A DNA stretch of 34,502 nt, taken from positions 7,406 through 41,907 of the forward strand of contig JAUNRX010000016.1 of NCBI GenBank assembly GCA_030539495.1, read 5' to 3'. The stretch comes from a bacterium (GTDB lineage: Bacteria > Bacillota > Clostridia > Lachnospirales > Lachnospiraceae). Each line of letters starts with the position of its first letter. The first letter of the stretch is position 1. The position numbers and the translations under genes were made by a program. The notes beneath the pieces were generated by a model. That model saw only the letters and a list, made by a program, of their open reading frames with translations. It did not search any database and had not been told where the DNA came from. Shown here one piece after another: positions 1-7,704 of this stretch.

Positions 1-25
1 CCAACTGCATAATTTAGGTAGTAGT

Positions 26-73
26 AAGCCATCCAAACAGTTATTAGGGAGTAACTGTTTGGATGGCTTTTTT
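26..73 (+). terminator. Strong intrinsic terminator
   Basis: A perfect 18-bp stem (26-43 with 52-69, core GCCATCCAAACAG) with an 8-nt loop is followed by a T run at 68-73. It should end transcription of a plus-strand gene lying left of the window. Confidence 0.93.
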
Positions 74-75
74 GA

Positions 76-204
76 TTTACGCGAACAACGAGCCAAAGTG
101 ATGCTACCATTACCTTGGCGACTGCCGCGATAGCGAGAGAAACTTGCAGAGCGTGTTTCTTCTCGTTTACGCGAACAACTCGCAGAGCGTGTTTCTTCTC
201 GTTT
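76..204. repeat. Short direct repeats next to a terminator
   Basis: The 14-mer TTTACGCGAACAAC occurs at 76-89 and 166-179. A 23-mer beginning GCAGAGCGTGTTTC occurs at 146-168 and 182-204, a 36-bp period. A degenerate version of the 14-mer with two transitions (TTTATGCGAATAAC) lies at 29295-29308, also directly after a terminator T run. The reverse complement contains ACGCTCTGC, a 9-mer also found in the structured element at 34397-34405; that link is tentative. No coding capacity was seen. Confidence 0.7.
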
Positions 205-264
205 CAATTAAGTTTCTCTTGGAGTTCTATTCCCAGGCAAATAGCATTGAATTTCTAGTCTTTG

Positions 265-272
265 CATATAAT
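265..272 (+). promoter_or_regulatory. Possible promoter of the Csp-type protease
   Basis: CATATAAT lies 35 bp before the start codon. TATAAT alone fits a SigA -10, but no good -35 lies 17 bp upstream. The CATATAAT form with GCATT at 244-248 resembles sporulation sigma factor (SigE/SigG) promoters, although the spacing is not ideal. The sporulation reading is an inference. Confidence 0.4.
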
Positions 273-306
273 GTGGTAATTATTAAGACATTTTAGGTGT
301 GAATAT

Positions 307-2019
307 ATGGCAGATGTAAATGATACAAACAGATGTAGGGATGCAATCTATTCTGAGGAGGTGGCAGACTACATCGTTGAGAATCTAGCGAATATATCGA
401 ATTTGGAAAATAGTCAGAATTTTATTTGTACACAAGGGATTACAGGAAAGTTTGACATGGTATATATACCAATTACCGAGCCCATTACAACTCAAATCAT
501 TACCAATGCATATCGTAATCTGCCAAAGCTATATGGCCTTATGGATACTGCCAGTCTTGAAGATATGGGGGTATACCGACTGCGTCGTTTACCATATTTA
601 GAGCTTTATGGGACGGGAACATTGATTGGCGTAATTGATACAGGAATTGATTATACTAATCCATTATTTATAAATACGGATAACACTTCAAGAATCGCAG
701 CAATTTGGGATCAGACCGTTCGAGAAGGGCCGGCGCCTTCAGACCTTTCCTATGGCACGGAATATCTAAAGGCTGATTTAAATCGCGCATTGGCAAGCGA
801 GACTCCATTGGAAGTAGTACCATCGATTGATGAAGATGGGCATGGTACCTACATTTCTGCTATTATTGGTGGAAACATTGATGAGAAAAATGATTTTTCG
901 GGTGTTGCACCAAGAGCAGAATTCGTAGTTGTAAAATTAAAGCCTGCAAAACAGTATTTACGTGAGTTTTATAAAGTATCGGATGGTCCGATTGCTTATC
1001 AGGATAATGATATTATGTTAGGAGTGGAGTATCTACGTAGAAAGGCACTGGAATTAGGACGTCCAATTTCCATTTGTCTCGGCTTAGGCACTAGTTCCGG
1101 TGATCATGATGGAGATTCCAATATATCCAACTACTTAAATTCCATTAGCAATCAGACAGGAGTCTGTATTTCTACGGCTGCTGGAAATGAGGGGAATACA
1201 GGACACCATAACAGTGGCAATGTAGATATTGGAGCATATAAGGATATCGAGCTAAAGGCAGGCGATAAACAGAAGGGGCTGACGCTGGAACTTTGGTCCA
1301 TAACGCCTACATTTTTCTCGGTTGCACTAATATCACCTAGTGGAGAGATCGCAGAGAGGGTGCCTGCAAGGCAGGGGATTGATGCAGAGGTAACCTTTGT
1401 ATTAGAGCCTACCACAATCCATGTTACATATGCTCTTAGTGATACTGCCACTGGCAATGAGCTGATTTTTATTCAGTTTGATAACCTATCGCCTGGGATT
1501 TGGAAGATCCGTGTGTATAATGACAGTAATATTGGTACCCGTTATGATATGTGGCTTCCGATTTCTCAGTTTGTAGATACGGATACCTTCTTCTTGGAAC
1601 CAGATCCATTTACCACGTTAGTGGAGACGGGGACGACTGCCAGAGTACTCAGTGTGGGTGCATATGATAACAAAGGAAACAGTATTTATATTGCGTCCAG
1701 TAGAGGATATACGTTATCCAATCAGATTAAGCCGGATTTAGCTGCACCGGGGGTAAATATCTTTGGTCCGGTGTCAAAAATTGCATTTGGAGAAAAATCA
1801 GGTTCTAGTATTGCAGCAGCCAATGCAGCTGGGATAGGATCACTATTTTTACAATGGGGAATCGTTGAGAAGAAGCGACCAGTCATGAATACCAGTGAAA
1901 TCAAGTCTCTTCTTATTAGTGGAGCAGACCGAAGGGCGAGAGAATATCCAAATCAAGAATGGGGATATGGTGCATTGAATGCCTATAATGCATTTGAAGG
2001 TGCAAGAAAATCAATATAA
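307..2019 (+). CDS. Csp-family subtilisin-like serine protease (S8)
   Basis: This is a 570-residue subtilase with no signal peptide, so it is probably cytoplasmic or packed in the spore. Seen in the sequence: catalytic Asp111 in GVIDTGID, His179 in DEDGHGT, oxyanion Asn294 in AAGNEG and Ser501 in SGSSIAAA, so the triad is complete. About 90 residues precede the catalytic domain and could be an intramolecular prodomain. A beta-rich insertion lies between Asn294 and Ser501 (about 312-425); a jelly-roll domain at this place is characteristic of clostridial Csp proteases, which process the cortex lytic enzyme SleC during spore germination. Many Lachnospiraceae carry several Csp-like paralogues, so a germination role here is inferred. 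The ATG at 307 is preceded by a modest SD (TTAGGTG). The gene appears to stand alone. Confidence 0.9.
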   Translation: MADVNDTNRCRDAIYSEEVADYIVENLANISNLENSQNFICTQGITGKFDMVYIPITEPITTQIITNAYRNLPKLYGLMDTASLEDMGVYRLRRLPYLELYGTGTLIGVIDTGIDYTNPLFINTDNTSRIAAIWDQTVREGPAPSDLSYGTEYLKADLNRALASETPLEVVPSIDEDGHGTYISAIIGGNIDEKNDFSGVAPRAEFVVVKLKPAKQYLREFYKVSDGPIAYQDNDIMLGVEYLRRKALELGRPISICLGLGTSSGDHDGDSNISNYLNSISNQTGVCISTAAGNEGNTGHHNSGNVDIGAYKDIELKAGDKQKGLTLELWSITPTFFSVALISPSGEIAERVPARQGIDAEVTFVLEPTTIHVTYALSDTATGNELIFIQFDNLSPGIWKIRVYNDSNIGTRYDMWLPISQFVDTDTFFLEPDPFTTLVETGTTARVLSVGAYDNKGNSIYIASSRGYTLSNQIKPDLAAPGVNIFGPVSKIAFGEKSGSSIAAANAAGIGSLFLQWGIVEKKRPVMNTSEIKSLLISGADRRAREYPNQEWGYGALNAYNAFEGARKSI

Positions 2020-2103
2020 ATTACTTAAAACTTGTTTTAAATTAATAATTTGGATATAATGAAAAAGAGTAAGTTATGAACGTACTTGAACGATAAGTAG
2101 AAA

Positions 2104-2793
2104 GTGAGTGAAAAGATGGGAGAAAAATTTGTGCCGGAGATTCAAGGTAATCTTCGTAGGCATATGATCCGAGTACCGAAGGTAATTGATCAGGTAAGTG
2201 GGATACGCATTTTTGGAAAGCTCATTAAGTCTTTAGTATTTACAACAGATGTAGCGATTATTCGTAACTGTAATGCTAACGCAGTAATTGCAGTATATCC
2301 TTTCACACCACAGCCTATTATTACCCATTCCTTAATTCACTGCGCTGATATTCCAATTTTTTGTGGAGTCGGCGGTGGAAGAACAACAGGTAAGCGTGTC
2401 AGCAACTTGGCAGAAGATGCAGAGTATCAAGGCGCTATGGGGGTTGTGGTAAATGCACCAACGCCAAATGAAACAATAGAATATTTAAATCAGAAGATAG
2501 ATATTCCGATTGTAGTTACGGTAGTATCTAAGGACACTGATATTGATGCAAGATTAGCAGCTGGAGCATCTATCATCAATGTTTCAGGTGGAGCCAATAC
2601 AGCAGAAATTGTACGACACATCAGACAGAATCATCCAAACATTCCGATTATTGCAACGGGTGGACCAACAGATGAATCGATTCTAAAGACAATTGAAGCA
2701 GGAGCAAATGCAATTACATTTACTCCACCAACTACAGCAGATATTTTTGGTGAAATTATGACTGAGTATCGTAGTTCCAAACATATTCTATGA
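2104..2793 (+). CDS. TIM-barrel family protein of unknown function
   Basis: This is a cytoplasmic protein of about 229 residues. It has alternating beta/alpha segments with glycine-rich strand ends: GVGGGRTTG near 88-96, NVSGGANTAE near 159-168, and IATGGPTDESILKTIEAGA near 183-201. The last resembles the phosphate-binding end of a (beta/alpha)8 barrel, as in HisA/TrpF or nitronate monooxygenase-like folds. Close relatives in Clostridia are usually annotated only as hydrolase or hypothetical, and I cannot name a substrate. The GTG start at 2104 has a weak SD; ATG 2116 (225 residues) is an alternative. The stop codon forms the first three bases of the downstream hairpin. It may be co-transcribed with the following zinc-ribbon gene if that hairpin reads through. 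Confidence 0.75.
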   Translation: MSEKMGEKFVPEIQGNLRRHMIRVPKVIDQVSGIRIFGKLIKSLVFTTDVAIIRNCNANAVIAVYPFTPQPIITHSLIHCADIPIFCGVGGGRTTGKRVSNLAEDAEYQGAMGVVVNAPTPNETIEYLNQKIDIPIVVTVVSKDTDIDARLAAGASIINVSGGANTAEIVRHIRQNHPNIPIIATGGPTDESILKTIEAGANAITFTPPTTADIFGEIMTEYRSSKHIL

Positions 2794-2823
2794 TCAAAAA
2801 CTTGCTTAGCAAGTTTTTGATCA
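2791..2823 (+). terminator. Hairpin overlapping a stop codon
   Basis: A perfect 15-bp stem (2791-2805 with 2809-2823, TGATCAAAAACTTGC) encloses a TTA loop. The T-rich right arm makes it terminator-like, and the A-rich left arm would give a T-rich arm on the minus strand too. There is no T run beyond the stem, so read-through into the next gene is possible. Confidence 0.6.
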
Positions 2824-2859
2824 TATTTGATAGTATAGAGTAGTTAGCAGGTGAAGGTT

Positions 2860-3114
2860 ATGAAAAGAAGTCTACATAAAAAAGTACCGTTCGAATTTAA
2901 AAAGATCACACTTGAAGATATTGAGAAGCAGGCAACTGTATTTGTGGATCCGGATGAGAAAAGCAAAGAAACAGTTGACGATGTGAAATATGAAGTAGTA
3001 GAATGTGAGATAAGACCTGCAAAGATTATTTGTCCGGATTGCGGGGGCATCACATTAGAAGGCTTAGATTATTGTGATAAGTGTGGTGGCGAGTTAAAGG
3101 AAAATGATACATAA
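2860..3114 (+). CDS. Small zinc-ribbon protein
   Basis: This 84-residue protein has a lysine-rich N-terminus and a C-terminal pair of CxxC motifs (ICPDCGG then YCDKCGGEL). The pairs are about 13 residues apart, as expected for a treble-clef or rubredoxin-type zinc ribbon. The ATG at 2860 has an AGGTGAAGG SD at a good distance; GTG 2851 lies inside that SD and is less likely. The family is not recognised and no function is proposed. A strong terminator follows. Confidence 0.75.
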   Translation: MKRSLHKKVPFEFKKITLEDIEKQATVFVDPDEKSKETVDDVKYEVVECEIRPAKIICPDCGGITLEGLDYCDKCGGELKENDT

Positions 3115-3143
3115 CGCTTAAAAACACTATAAATAGGCATAAC

Positions 3144-3201
3144 AAAACGACAAGGGAGTCGGAGAAGTCCAATAGGGCTGCTTGACTCCCTTGTCGTTTT
3201 T
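3144..3201 (+). terminator. Intrinsic terminator after the zinc-ribbon gene
   Basis: A 17-bp stem (3144-3160 with 3184-3200, core ACGACAAGGGAGTC) ends in a T run at 3197-3201. Confidence 0.92.
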
Positions 3202-3254
3202 AATATTATTTTGCTTTTTATATACTAAAAATGCCGTATAAAGGAGGAATATAT

Positions 3255-3278
3255 ATGGATTATTTTGAAAAATGCTGA
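3255..3278 (+). other. Seven-codon mini-ORF with a perfect SD
   Basis: AAAGGAGG at 3240-3246 is followed after a normal gap by ATG 3255 and the codons for MDYFEKC, then TGA. A second frame starting at 3272 reads 13 residues (MLTIIMDKCSLLS). The mini-ORF lies upstream of the livJ promoter, so it is not an obvious livJ leader peptide. It may be a gene remnant with a frameshift or a tiny expressed peptide. The rest of 3279-3400 shows nothing. Confidence 0.35.
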
Positions 3279-3408
3279 CGATTATTATGGATAAGTGCAG
3301 TTTATTAAGTTAAAGTGTTAAAATACCACAGAATATACAGAAATTAACTTAGTAAAGTTAAGTGTACTGAACCAAATATTACTGAAAACAAAATAAATTG
3401 GTAAAATA

Positions 3409-3438
3409 TTGATATATTAACTTTGGATATGTTATTAT
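3409..3438 (+). promoter_or_regulatory. SigA promoter of livJ
   Basis: TTGATA (3409-3414) is followed by an 18-bp spacer and an extended -10, TGT TATTAT (-10 hexamer 3433-3438). Transcription from about 3445 would give a leader of about 170 nt before livJ. Confidence 0.75.
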
Positions 3439-3444
3439 TGTACA

Positions 3445-3615
3445 CATAATTTCATATATATAGTTTATGGCCGAGCTTAGTTAATTTTTGAAAGTAACAG
3501 GCAACAGTTTTACAACAGAAACTTATCGGAAAGTAAATAATCTTACTAATTAAACTATATTACCGTACATAGCAAGAGGATATGAAGAAAAAGGAATGAA
3601 AAAGGAGGAGTTAGT
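3445..3615 (+). promoter_or_regulatory. Long livJ 5' leader with long-range pairing
   Basis: The leader contains a perfect 10-bp long-range pair, ATATAGTTTA (3458-3467) with TAAACTATAT (3551-3560), closing a loop of 83 nt. A shorter inner pair CCGA/TCGG (3471-3474 with 3526-3529) is possible. It matches no riboswitch class I recognise, and AT-rich sequence can pair by chance. A strong SD (AAAGGAGGAG) precedes the ATG. Confidence 0.35.
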
Positions 3616-4758
3616 ATGAAATTCAAGAAAGTATTAAGTGTTGCAATGATCGCAGCTATGACTGCAGTTTCATTTGCAGGATGTGGCGCAAAGAGTAGTA
3701 GTGATGAGTTTGTAATTGGTGGTATTGGACCAACAACAGGTGATGCAGCAAGTTATGGTACCAGTGTAAAAAATGGTGCACAGATTGCAGTAGATGAAAT
3801 TAATAAAGCAGGCGGAGTTAAGATTGGCGATGAAACAAAGAAATTAAAACTTAATTTCCAGGATGATGCCAATGATGCAGAAACAGCAAAAAATGCATTT
3901 AATAAGTTAATGGATGATAAGATGGGTGCATTGGTTGGATGTGTAACTTCTACGCCATGTATTGCAGTAACCTCTTTATCAAAGGATGCTAAAATTCTTC
4001 AGATTACACCATCTGGTTCTCAAAAGGAATGTGCACAGTATGACAACTGTTTCAGAGTTTGTTTTACAGATCCTCAACAAGGTGATGCAATGGCAGACTA
4101 TATTGTAAACAAGTTAGGAAAGAAAAAAGTTGCCGTATTATATGCTAATTCAAGCAGCTACAGTGAAGGTGTCAAAGATGCATTTGATGCAAAAGTGAAA
4201 GAATTAGGCGGAACAGTAGTTGTAGAAGAAGCATTTGCAGAAAAGGATGTTGATTACAATACACAATTATCAAAAGTAAAAGCATCTGATGCAGAAGCAA
4301 TCTTTGTTCCGGCATATTATCAAGAAGTATCTTACATAGTAAAACAAGCAAGTGAAAAAGGAATTACGATTCCATTCTTTGGTTCTGACGGATGGGATGG
4401 TATCATTGACCAGGTAAGTGATAAGAAGGTTGTAGAAGGTGCTACTTTCTTAAGCCCATTCTTAAGTACTGATACAGACCAAAAAGTTCAGGAATTTACA
4501 AAAGCATATAAAGCAGCAAATGGTGATGCTAATCCAGACCAATTCGCAGCAGATGGTTATGACACTGTTTATACAATCAAAGCAGCTTTAGAAAAAGCAG
4601 GCAGCACTGACATTGATAAATTACAAGAAGCTATGACTCAAATCAAGGTAGAAGGCGTTACTGGCGATATGACATTTGATAAAGGCGGAGATGCTACAAA
4701 ATCTACTAAATTAATTCAGATTAAAGATGGAAAGTATACAGCAATCACAGTAAAATAA
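3616..4758 (+). CDS. livJ: Branched-chain amino acid ABC transporter, substrate-binding lipoprotein
   Basis: This 380-residue protein has a lipoprotein signal: a positive N-terminus, a hydrophobic stretch and a lipobox-like FAGC with the lipidated cysteine at position 23, followed by a Ser-rich linker. The mature part is a periplasmic-binding-protein type I fold (Leu/Ile/Val-binding family). It begins near FVIGGIGPTTGDAASYG and carries the YANSSSYSEGVKDAF and SDGWDG segments typical of the family. It should capture branched-chain amino acids at the cell surface for LivHMGF encoded downstream. Its own terminator and a structured repeat separate it from livH; a separate terminator after the binding protein gene would give it higher expression. 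Substrate specificity within the family is inferred. Confidence 0.93.
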   Translation: MKFKKVLSVAMIAAMTAVSFAGCGAKSSSDEFVIGGIGPTTGDAASYGTSVKNGAQIAVDEINKAGGVKIGDETKKLKLNFQDDANDAETAKNAFNKLMDDKMGALVGCVTSTPCIAVTSLSKDAKILQITPSGSQKECAQYDNCFRVCFTDPQQGDAMADYIVNKLGKKKVAVLYANSSSYSEGVKDAFDAKVKELGGTVVVEEAFAEKDVDYNTQLSKVKASDAEAIFVPAYYQEVSYIVKQASEKGITIPFFGSDGWDGIIDQVSDKKVVEGATFLSPFLSTDTDQKVQEFTKAYKAANGDANPDQFAADGYDTVYTIKAALEKAGSTDIDKLQEAMTQIKVEGVTGDMTFDKGGDATKSTKLIQIKDGKYTAITVK

Positions 4759-4783
4759 TCAGTAGAATAGTATAAATGATAAG

Positions 4784-4831
4784 AGCAGCCGTAGGACCAT
4801 AGTGAAATAGCAGTCTTACGGTTTGCTTTTT
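4784..4831 (+). terminator. Intrinsic terminator after livJ
   Basis: An imperfect stem (AGCAGCCGTAGGAC with GTCTTACGGTTTGCT) ends in a T run at 4827-4831. That T run also forms the left arm of the next hairpin. Confidence 0.8.
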
Positions 4832-4947
4832 ATCTGATAGTTGAGACTATCAGATAAAAACGCTCCACTAAGGAAGTGCACTCACCTGAAAGGAAGATGT
4901 CGCTGGTGCGACCAGGTTCGGCACAAGGAGTTTTACAAGTAAAACTC
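4827..4947 (+). repeat. Structured repeat element, copy A
   Basis: Hairpin H1 is TTTTATCTGATAGT (4828-4841) paired with 4846-4859. The conserved linker AAAAACGCTCCACTAAGG follows, then CACTC. The nested part has outer stem ACCTG (4884-4888)/CAGGT (4913-4917), conserved AAAGGAAGAT, and inner stem GTCGC-TGGT-GCGAC (4899-4912). After TTCGGCAC comes hairpin H4, GAGTTTTAC (4928-4936)/GTAAAACTC (4939-4947). The same architecture with different stem sequences recurs at 19101-19294 and 34345-34502. No ORF fits it. Confidence 0.75.
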
Positions 4948-4965
4948 TATCTAAAAGGTATGTAG

Positions 4966-5020
4966 TCTTACGGAACGGCTTGTTATAAAGATAAAAACGC
5001 TCCGCTAAGGATGCACATTA
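4966..5020 (+). repeat. Partial repeat element, copy B (duplication)
   Basis: AGTCTTACGG plus the AAAAACGCTCCGCTAAGGATGC block repeats 4812-4821 and 4856-4877, but without the H1 hairpin and without the nested stems. It looks like a local duplication followed by deletion. It ends about 25 bp before the livH start and contains the out-of-place ATG at 5011. Confidence 0.65.
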
Positions 5021-5046
5021 TAAGAAAGCATAAGAGGTGTTGGATT

Positions 5047-5925
5047 ATGAATGGATTCATTGAACAGTTTCTAAATGGGCTAATCCCGGGTAGTATCTAT
5101 GCTTTAATTGCACTAGGATATACGATGGTATACGGGATTGCCAAAATGATCAACTTTGCACACGGTGATATTATCATGGTAGGTGCGTACATATTGTTAC
5201 TAGGATTAAATGCCGCTGGAGTTCCAACATGGCTTGCGATTTTATTATCTATAGTTGGATGTGGTATTTTAGGTGTGGTAATTGAAAAAGTAGCCTATAA
5301 GCCATTACGTAATGCTCCAAGTCTGGCAGTACTCATTACAGCCATTGGTGTTTCTTATTTCTTGCAAAATTTATTTCTAGTTATTTTTTCATCCCAAGGA
5401 AAGAGTGTTCCAAAATTTATTCATGTAAGCGATTTTACAGTCGGCGGAGTAACCGTATCCGGCAATATGATCGTAATCTTAGTGGTTACCATTATTGTAA
5501 TGATTGCGCTTACTTATTTTATCAATAAGACAAAACTAGGATCTGCCTTACGTGCGGTATCTGAGGATAAAGGTGCAGCCAGTCTGATGGGAATTAACGC
5601 TAATCGCATGATTTCTATGACATTTGCAATTGGTTCTGCACTTGCCGGTGTTGCAGGTATTCTTTGGGTAAGTATGTATGACAAAGCCTATCCGACACTT
5701 GGCGCCATTCCTGGTATCAAAGCATTTGTTGCAGCCGTTATCGGTGGTATCGGAAGTGTACCTGGAGCAATGATTGGCGGTATTGCACTTGGTATCGTAG
5801 AAAGTTTTACAAAAGCGTATATCAGTGGAGAATTAGTGGATGCCTTTGTATTTGGTCTTCTTATTATCGTATTAATCTTTAAGCCAACCGGAATTCTTGG
5901 CCGTAAGAGAATAGAGAAAGTGTAG
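5047..5925 (+). CDS. livH: Branched-chain amino acid ABC transporter permease LivH
   Basis: This 292-residue membrane protein is the first permease of the Leu/Ile/Val ABC transporter. Its N-terminal LIPGSIYALIALGYTMVYG and INFAHGD motifs are typical of LivH, and about eight hydrophobic segments follow. The cytoplasmic loop SALRAVSEDKGAASLMGIN corresponds to the coupling region that contacts the ATPases. The ATG at 5047 is chosen because AAGAGGTG lies at a good distance. An in-frame ATG at 5011 would add 12 residues, but it falls inside the repeat and has no SD. It heads the livHMGF run; the gap to livM is 10 bp. Confidence 0.93.
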   Translation: MNGFIEQFLNGLIPGSIYALIALGYTMVYGIAKMINFAHGDIIMVGAYILLLGLNAAGVPTWLAILLSIVGCGILGVVIEKVAYKPLRNAPSLAVLITAIGVSYFLQNLFLVIFSSQGKSVPKFIHVSDFTVGGVTVSGNMIVILVVTIIVMIALTYFINKTKLGSALRAVSEDKGAASLMGINANRMISMTFAIGSALAGVAGILWVSMYDKAYPTLGAIPGIKAFVAAVIGGIGSVPGAMIGGIALGIVESFTKAYISGELVDAFVFGLLIIVLIFKPTGILGRKRIEKV

Positions 5926-5935
5926 GTGAAGTACA

Positions 5936-6934
5936 ATGGCAAATGAATTTGTAAAGAAAAAGAGTGGAGAGGTTAAAAAAGCCAGCATTAAGAAATTAAT
6001 TGTAATTGCACTTGTCTATGTTGGTGTAATCGTATTAGTGAATTCAGGGATCTTAGGTTACCAATATCGTAATCTTTTAGTTTCGGTTTCTGTAAATATC
6101 ATTATGGCAGTATCATTAAACCTTGTTACCGGGTTTCTAGGGGAGCTTTCCTTAGGACATGCAGGCTTTATGGCAATTGGTGCCTATACGGGATCTTTAA
6201 TTACTTTGCATTTAGAACTTCCAATGTGGCTCGAAATTATTGCGGGACTTGCAGGAGCAGGTGTGATGGCAGCAATCTTTGGCTTAATTATTGGTATCCC
6301 CGTACTTCGTCTTCACGGAGATTATCTAGCAATCGTTACCTTGGCATTTGGCCAGATTATCGCTTCTATCTTAAATTATGCAAAGAGTATTACAGGGGGA
6401 GCGAGTGGTCTTAGTAATATTCCAGAGTATACCACAAGTAAGCATTATATCCTTGTTATTACGCTTGTTATTTTATCAGTAGTCATAATAAGCAACATAA
6501 TGAAATCCCGATATGGACGTGCAATTACAGCAGTTCGAGATAACTATATTGCAGCAGAAGCAACCGGCGTCAGCATTCGTAACTATAAGATTTTTGCTTT
6601 TGTTGTAGGTGCCTTTTTTGCAGGCATTGCAGGATTTATATTTGCCCATAACGTTGGTATTATCAAGCCAAATAAATTCGATTTCAATATGTCGATTAAC
6701 ATCTTGGTAATCGTTGTACTTGGCGGTATGGGAAGTATTAGAGGTTCGATTATTGCAGCAATTATCCTCACAGTACTTCCTGAAATGTTACGTGATATTC
6801 AGGATTATCGTATGTTAATGTATGCTGTATTATTAATTGCCGCAATGTTATTTAACAACTCCAAGCTTCGTAAGCATCTAGTGGATGATGGAGCATTAAA
6901 GAAGCTATTTACCAGAAAGAAAAAGGAGGCGTAG
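5936..6934 (+). CDS. livM: Branched-chain amino acid ABC transporter permease LivM
   Basis: This 332-residue membrane protein is the second permease. A Lys-rich cytoplasmic N-terminus of about 20 residues precedes roughly nine hydrophobic segments. Family motifs seen are SLNLVTGFLGELSLGHAGFM and the coupling-loop sequence GRAITAVRDNYIAAEATG, with GGMGSIRGS near the end. Its SD (TAGGTGAAG) lies in the short gap after livH, and livG begins 3 bp after its stop, so co-translation is expected. It would pair with LivH to form the channel. Confidence 0.93.
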   Translation: MANEFVKKKSGEVKKASIKKLIVIALVYVGVIVLVNSGILGYQYRNLLVSVSVNIIMAVSLNLVTGFLGELSLGHAGFMAIGAYTGSLITLHLELPMWLEIIAGLAGAGVMAAIFGLIIGIPVLRLHGDYLAIVTLAFGQIIASILNYAKSITGGASGLSNIPEYTTSKHYILVITLVILSVVIISNIMKSRYGRAITAVRDNYIAAEATGVSIRNYKIFAFVVGAFFAGIAGFIFAHNVGIIKPNKFDFNMSINILVIVVLGGMGSIRGSIIAAIILTVLPEMLRDIQDYRMLMYAVLLIAAMLFNNSKLRKHLVDDGALKKLFTRKKKEA

Positions 6935-6937
6935 GTT

Positions 6938-7693
6938 ATGGCATTATTAGAAGTAAAAAACTTAGGGATCTCCTTTGGTGGACTTAGAGCCGTAGATAAC
7001 TTTAATATTAGCATTAAACAAGGCCAGTTATATGGATTGATTGGGCCAAATGGTGCTGGTAAGACTACAATATTTAACTTATTGACTGGTGTTTACCGAC
7101 CAACAGATGGCTCCATTTTATTGGATGGAAAAAGCATTGTTGGACAGTCTATTCATAAGATCAGTCAGGAAGGCATTGCAAGAACATTTCAGAATATCCG
7201 TTTATTCGGAAAAATGACAGTACTGGAAAATGTTAAGGTAGGCTTACATAACGAATACAAATATTCTCTTTTAGCAAGTATTTTGCAGTATCCAACGATT
7301 AAGAAAGAAGCCGAGATGAATGAGAGAGCAATGGAAATTCTCAAAGTATTTGGCTTGGAAGAGGATGCTAAGTTACTTGCAAGCAATCTTCCTTATGGAC
7401 AGCAAAGAAAGCTTGAAATTGCACGTGCCTTGGCAACCAATCCAAAGCTTCTGTTATTGGATGAGCCGGCAGCAGGTATGAATCCAAATGAGACATTGGA
7501 GCTTATGGATACGATTCGTCTTGTAAGAGACCAGTTTAACGTTACCATTCTTCTAATTGAACACGATATGAAGCTAGTATCTGGTATCTGTGAAGAACTT
7601 ACCGTATTAAACTTTGGTACCGTATTGGCACAAGGTAAACCGGAGGTAGTATTAAACGATCCTAAGGTAGTTACCGCATATCTTGGAGAATAG
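6938..7693 (+). CDS. livG: Branched-chain amino acid ABC transporter ATPase LivG
   Basis: This 251-residue ABC ATPase has Walker A GPNGAGKT near position 36, a Q-loop region with GIARTFQNIRLF (a LivG hallmark), a signature region reading LPYGQQRKLEIARAL, Walker B LLLLDEPAAG and the H-loop IEHDM. The signature LPYGQQ replaces the usual LSGGQ, which is normal for LivG. It pairs with LivF to energise LivHM. The SD AAAGGAGGCG overlaps the end of livM. Confidence 0.93.
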   Translation: MALLEVKNLGISFGGLRAVDNFNISIKQGQLYGLIGPNGAGKTTIFNLLTGVYRPTDGSILLDGKSIVGQSIHKISQEGIARTFQNIRLFGKMTVLENVKVGLHNEYKYSLLASILQYPTIKKEAEMNERAMEILKVFGLEEDAKLLASNLPYGQQRKLEIARALATNPKLLLLDEPAAGMNPNETLELMDTIRLVRDQFNVTILLIEHDMKLVSGICEELTVLNFGTVLAQGKPEVVLNDPKVVTAYLGE

Positions 7694-7704
7694 GAGGAAG
7701 CCTT

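Noticed and set aside
1152-1457. 101-codon minus-strand frame inside the Csp-type gene
   Set aside because: It is antisense to a well-supported protease domain and has no independent support.
4827-4947. Group II intron or known riboswitch for the structured element
   Set aside because: It is too short, with no domain V-like hairpin or reverse transcriptase seen, and the conserved blocks match no riboswitch I know.
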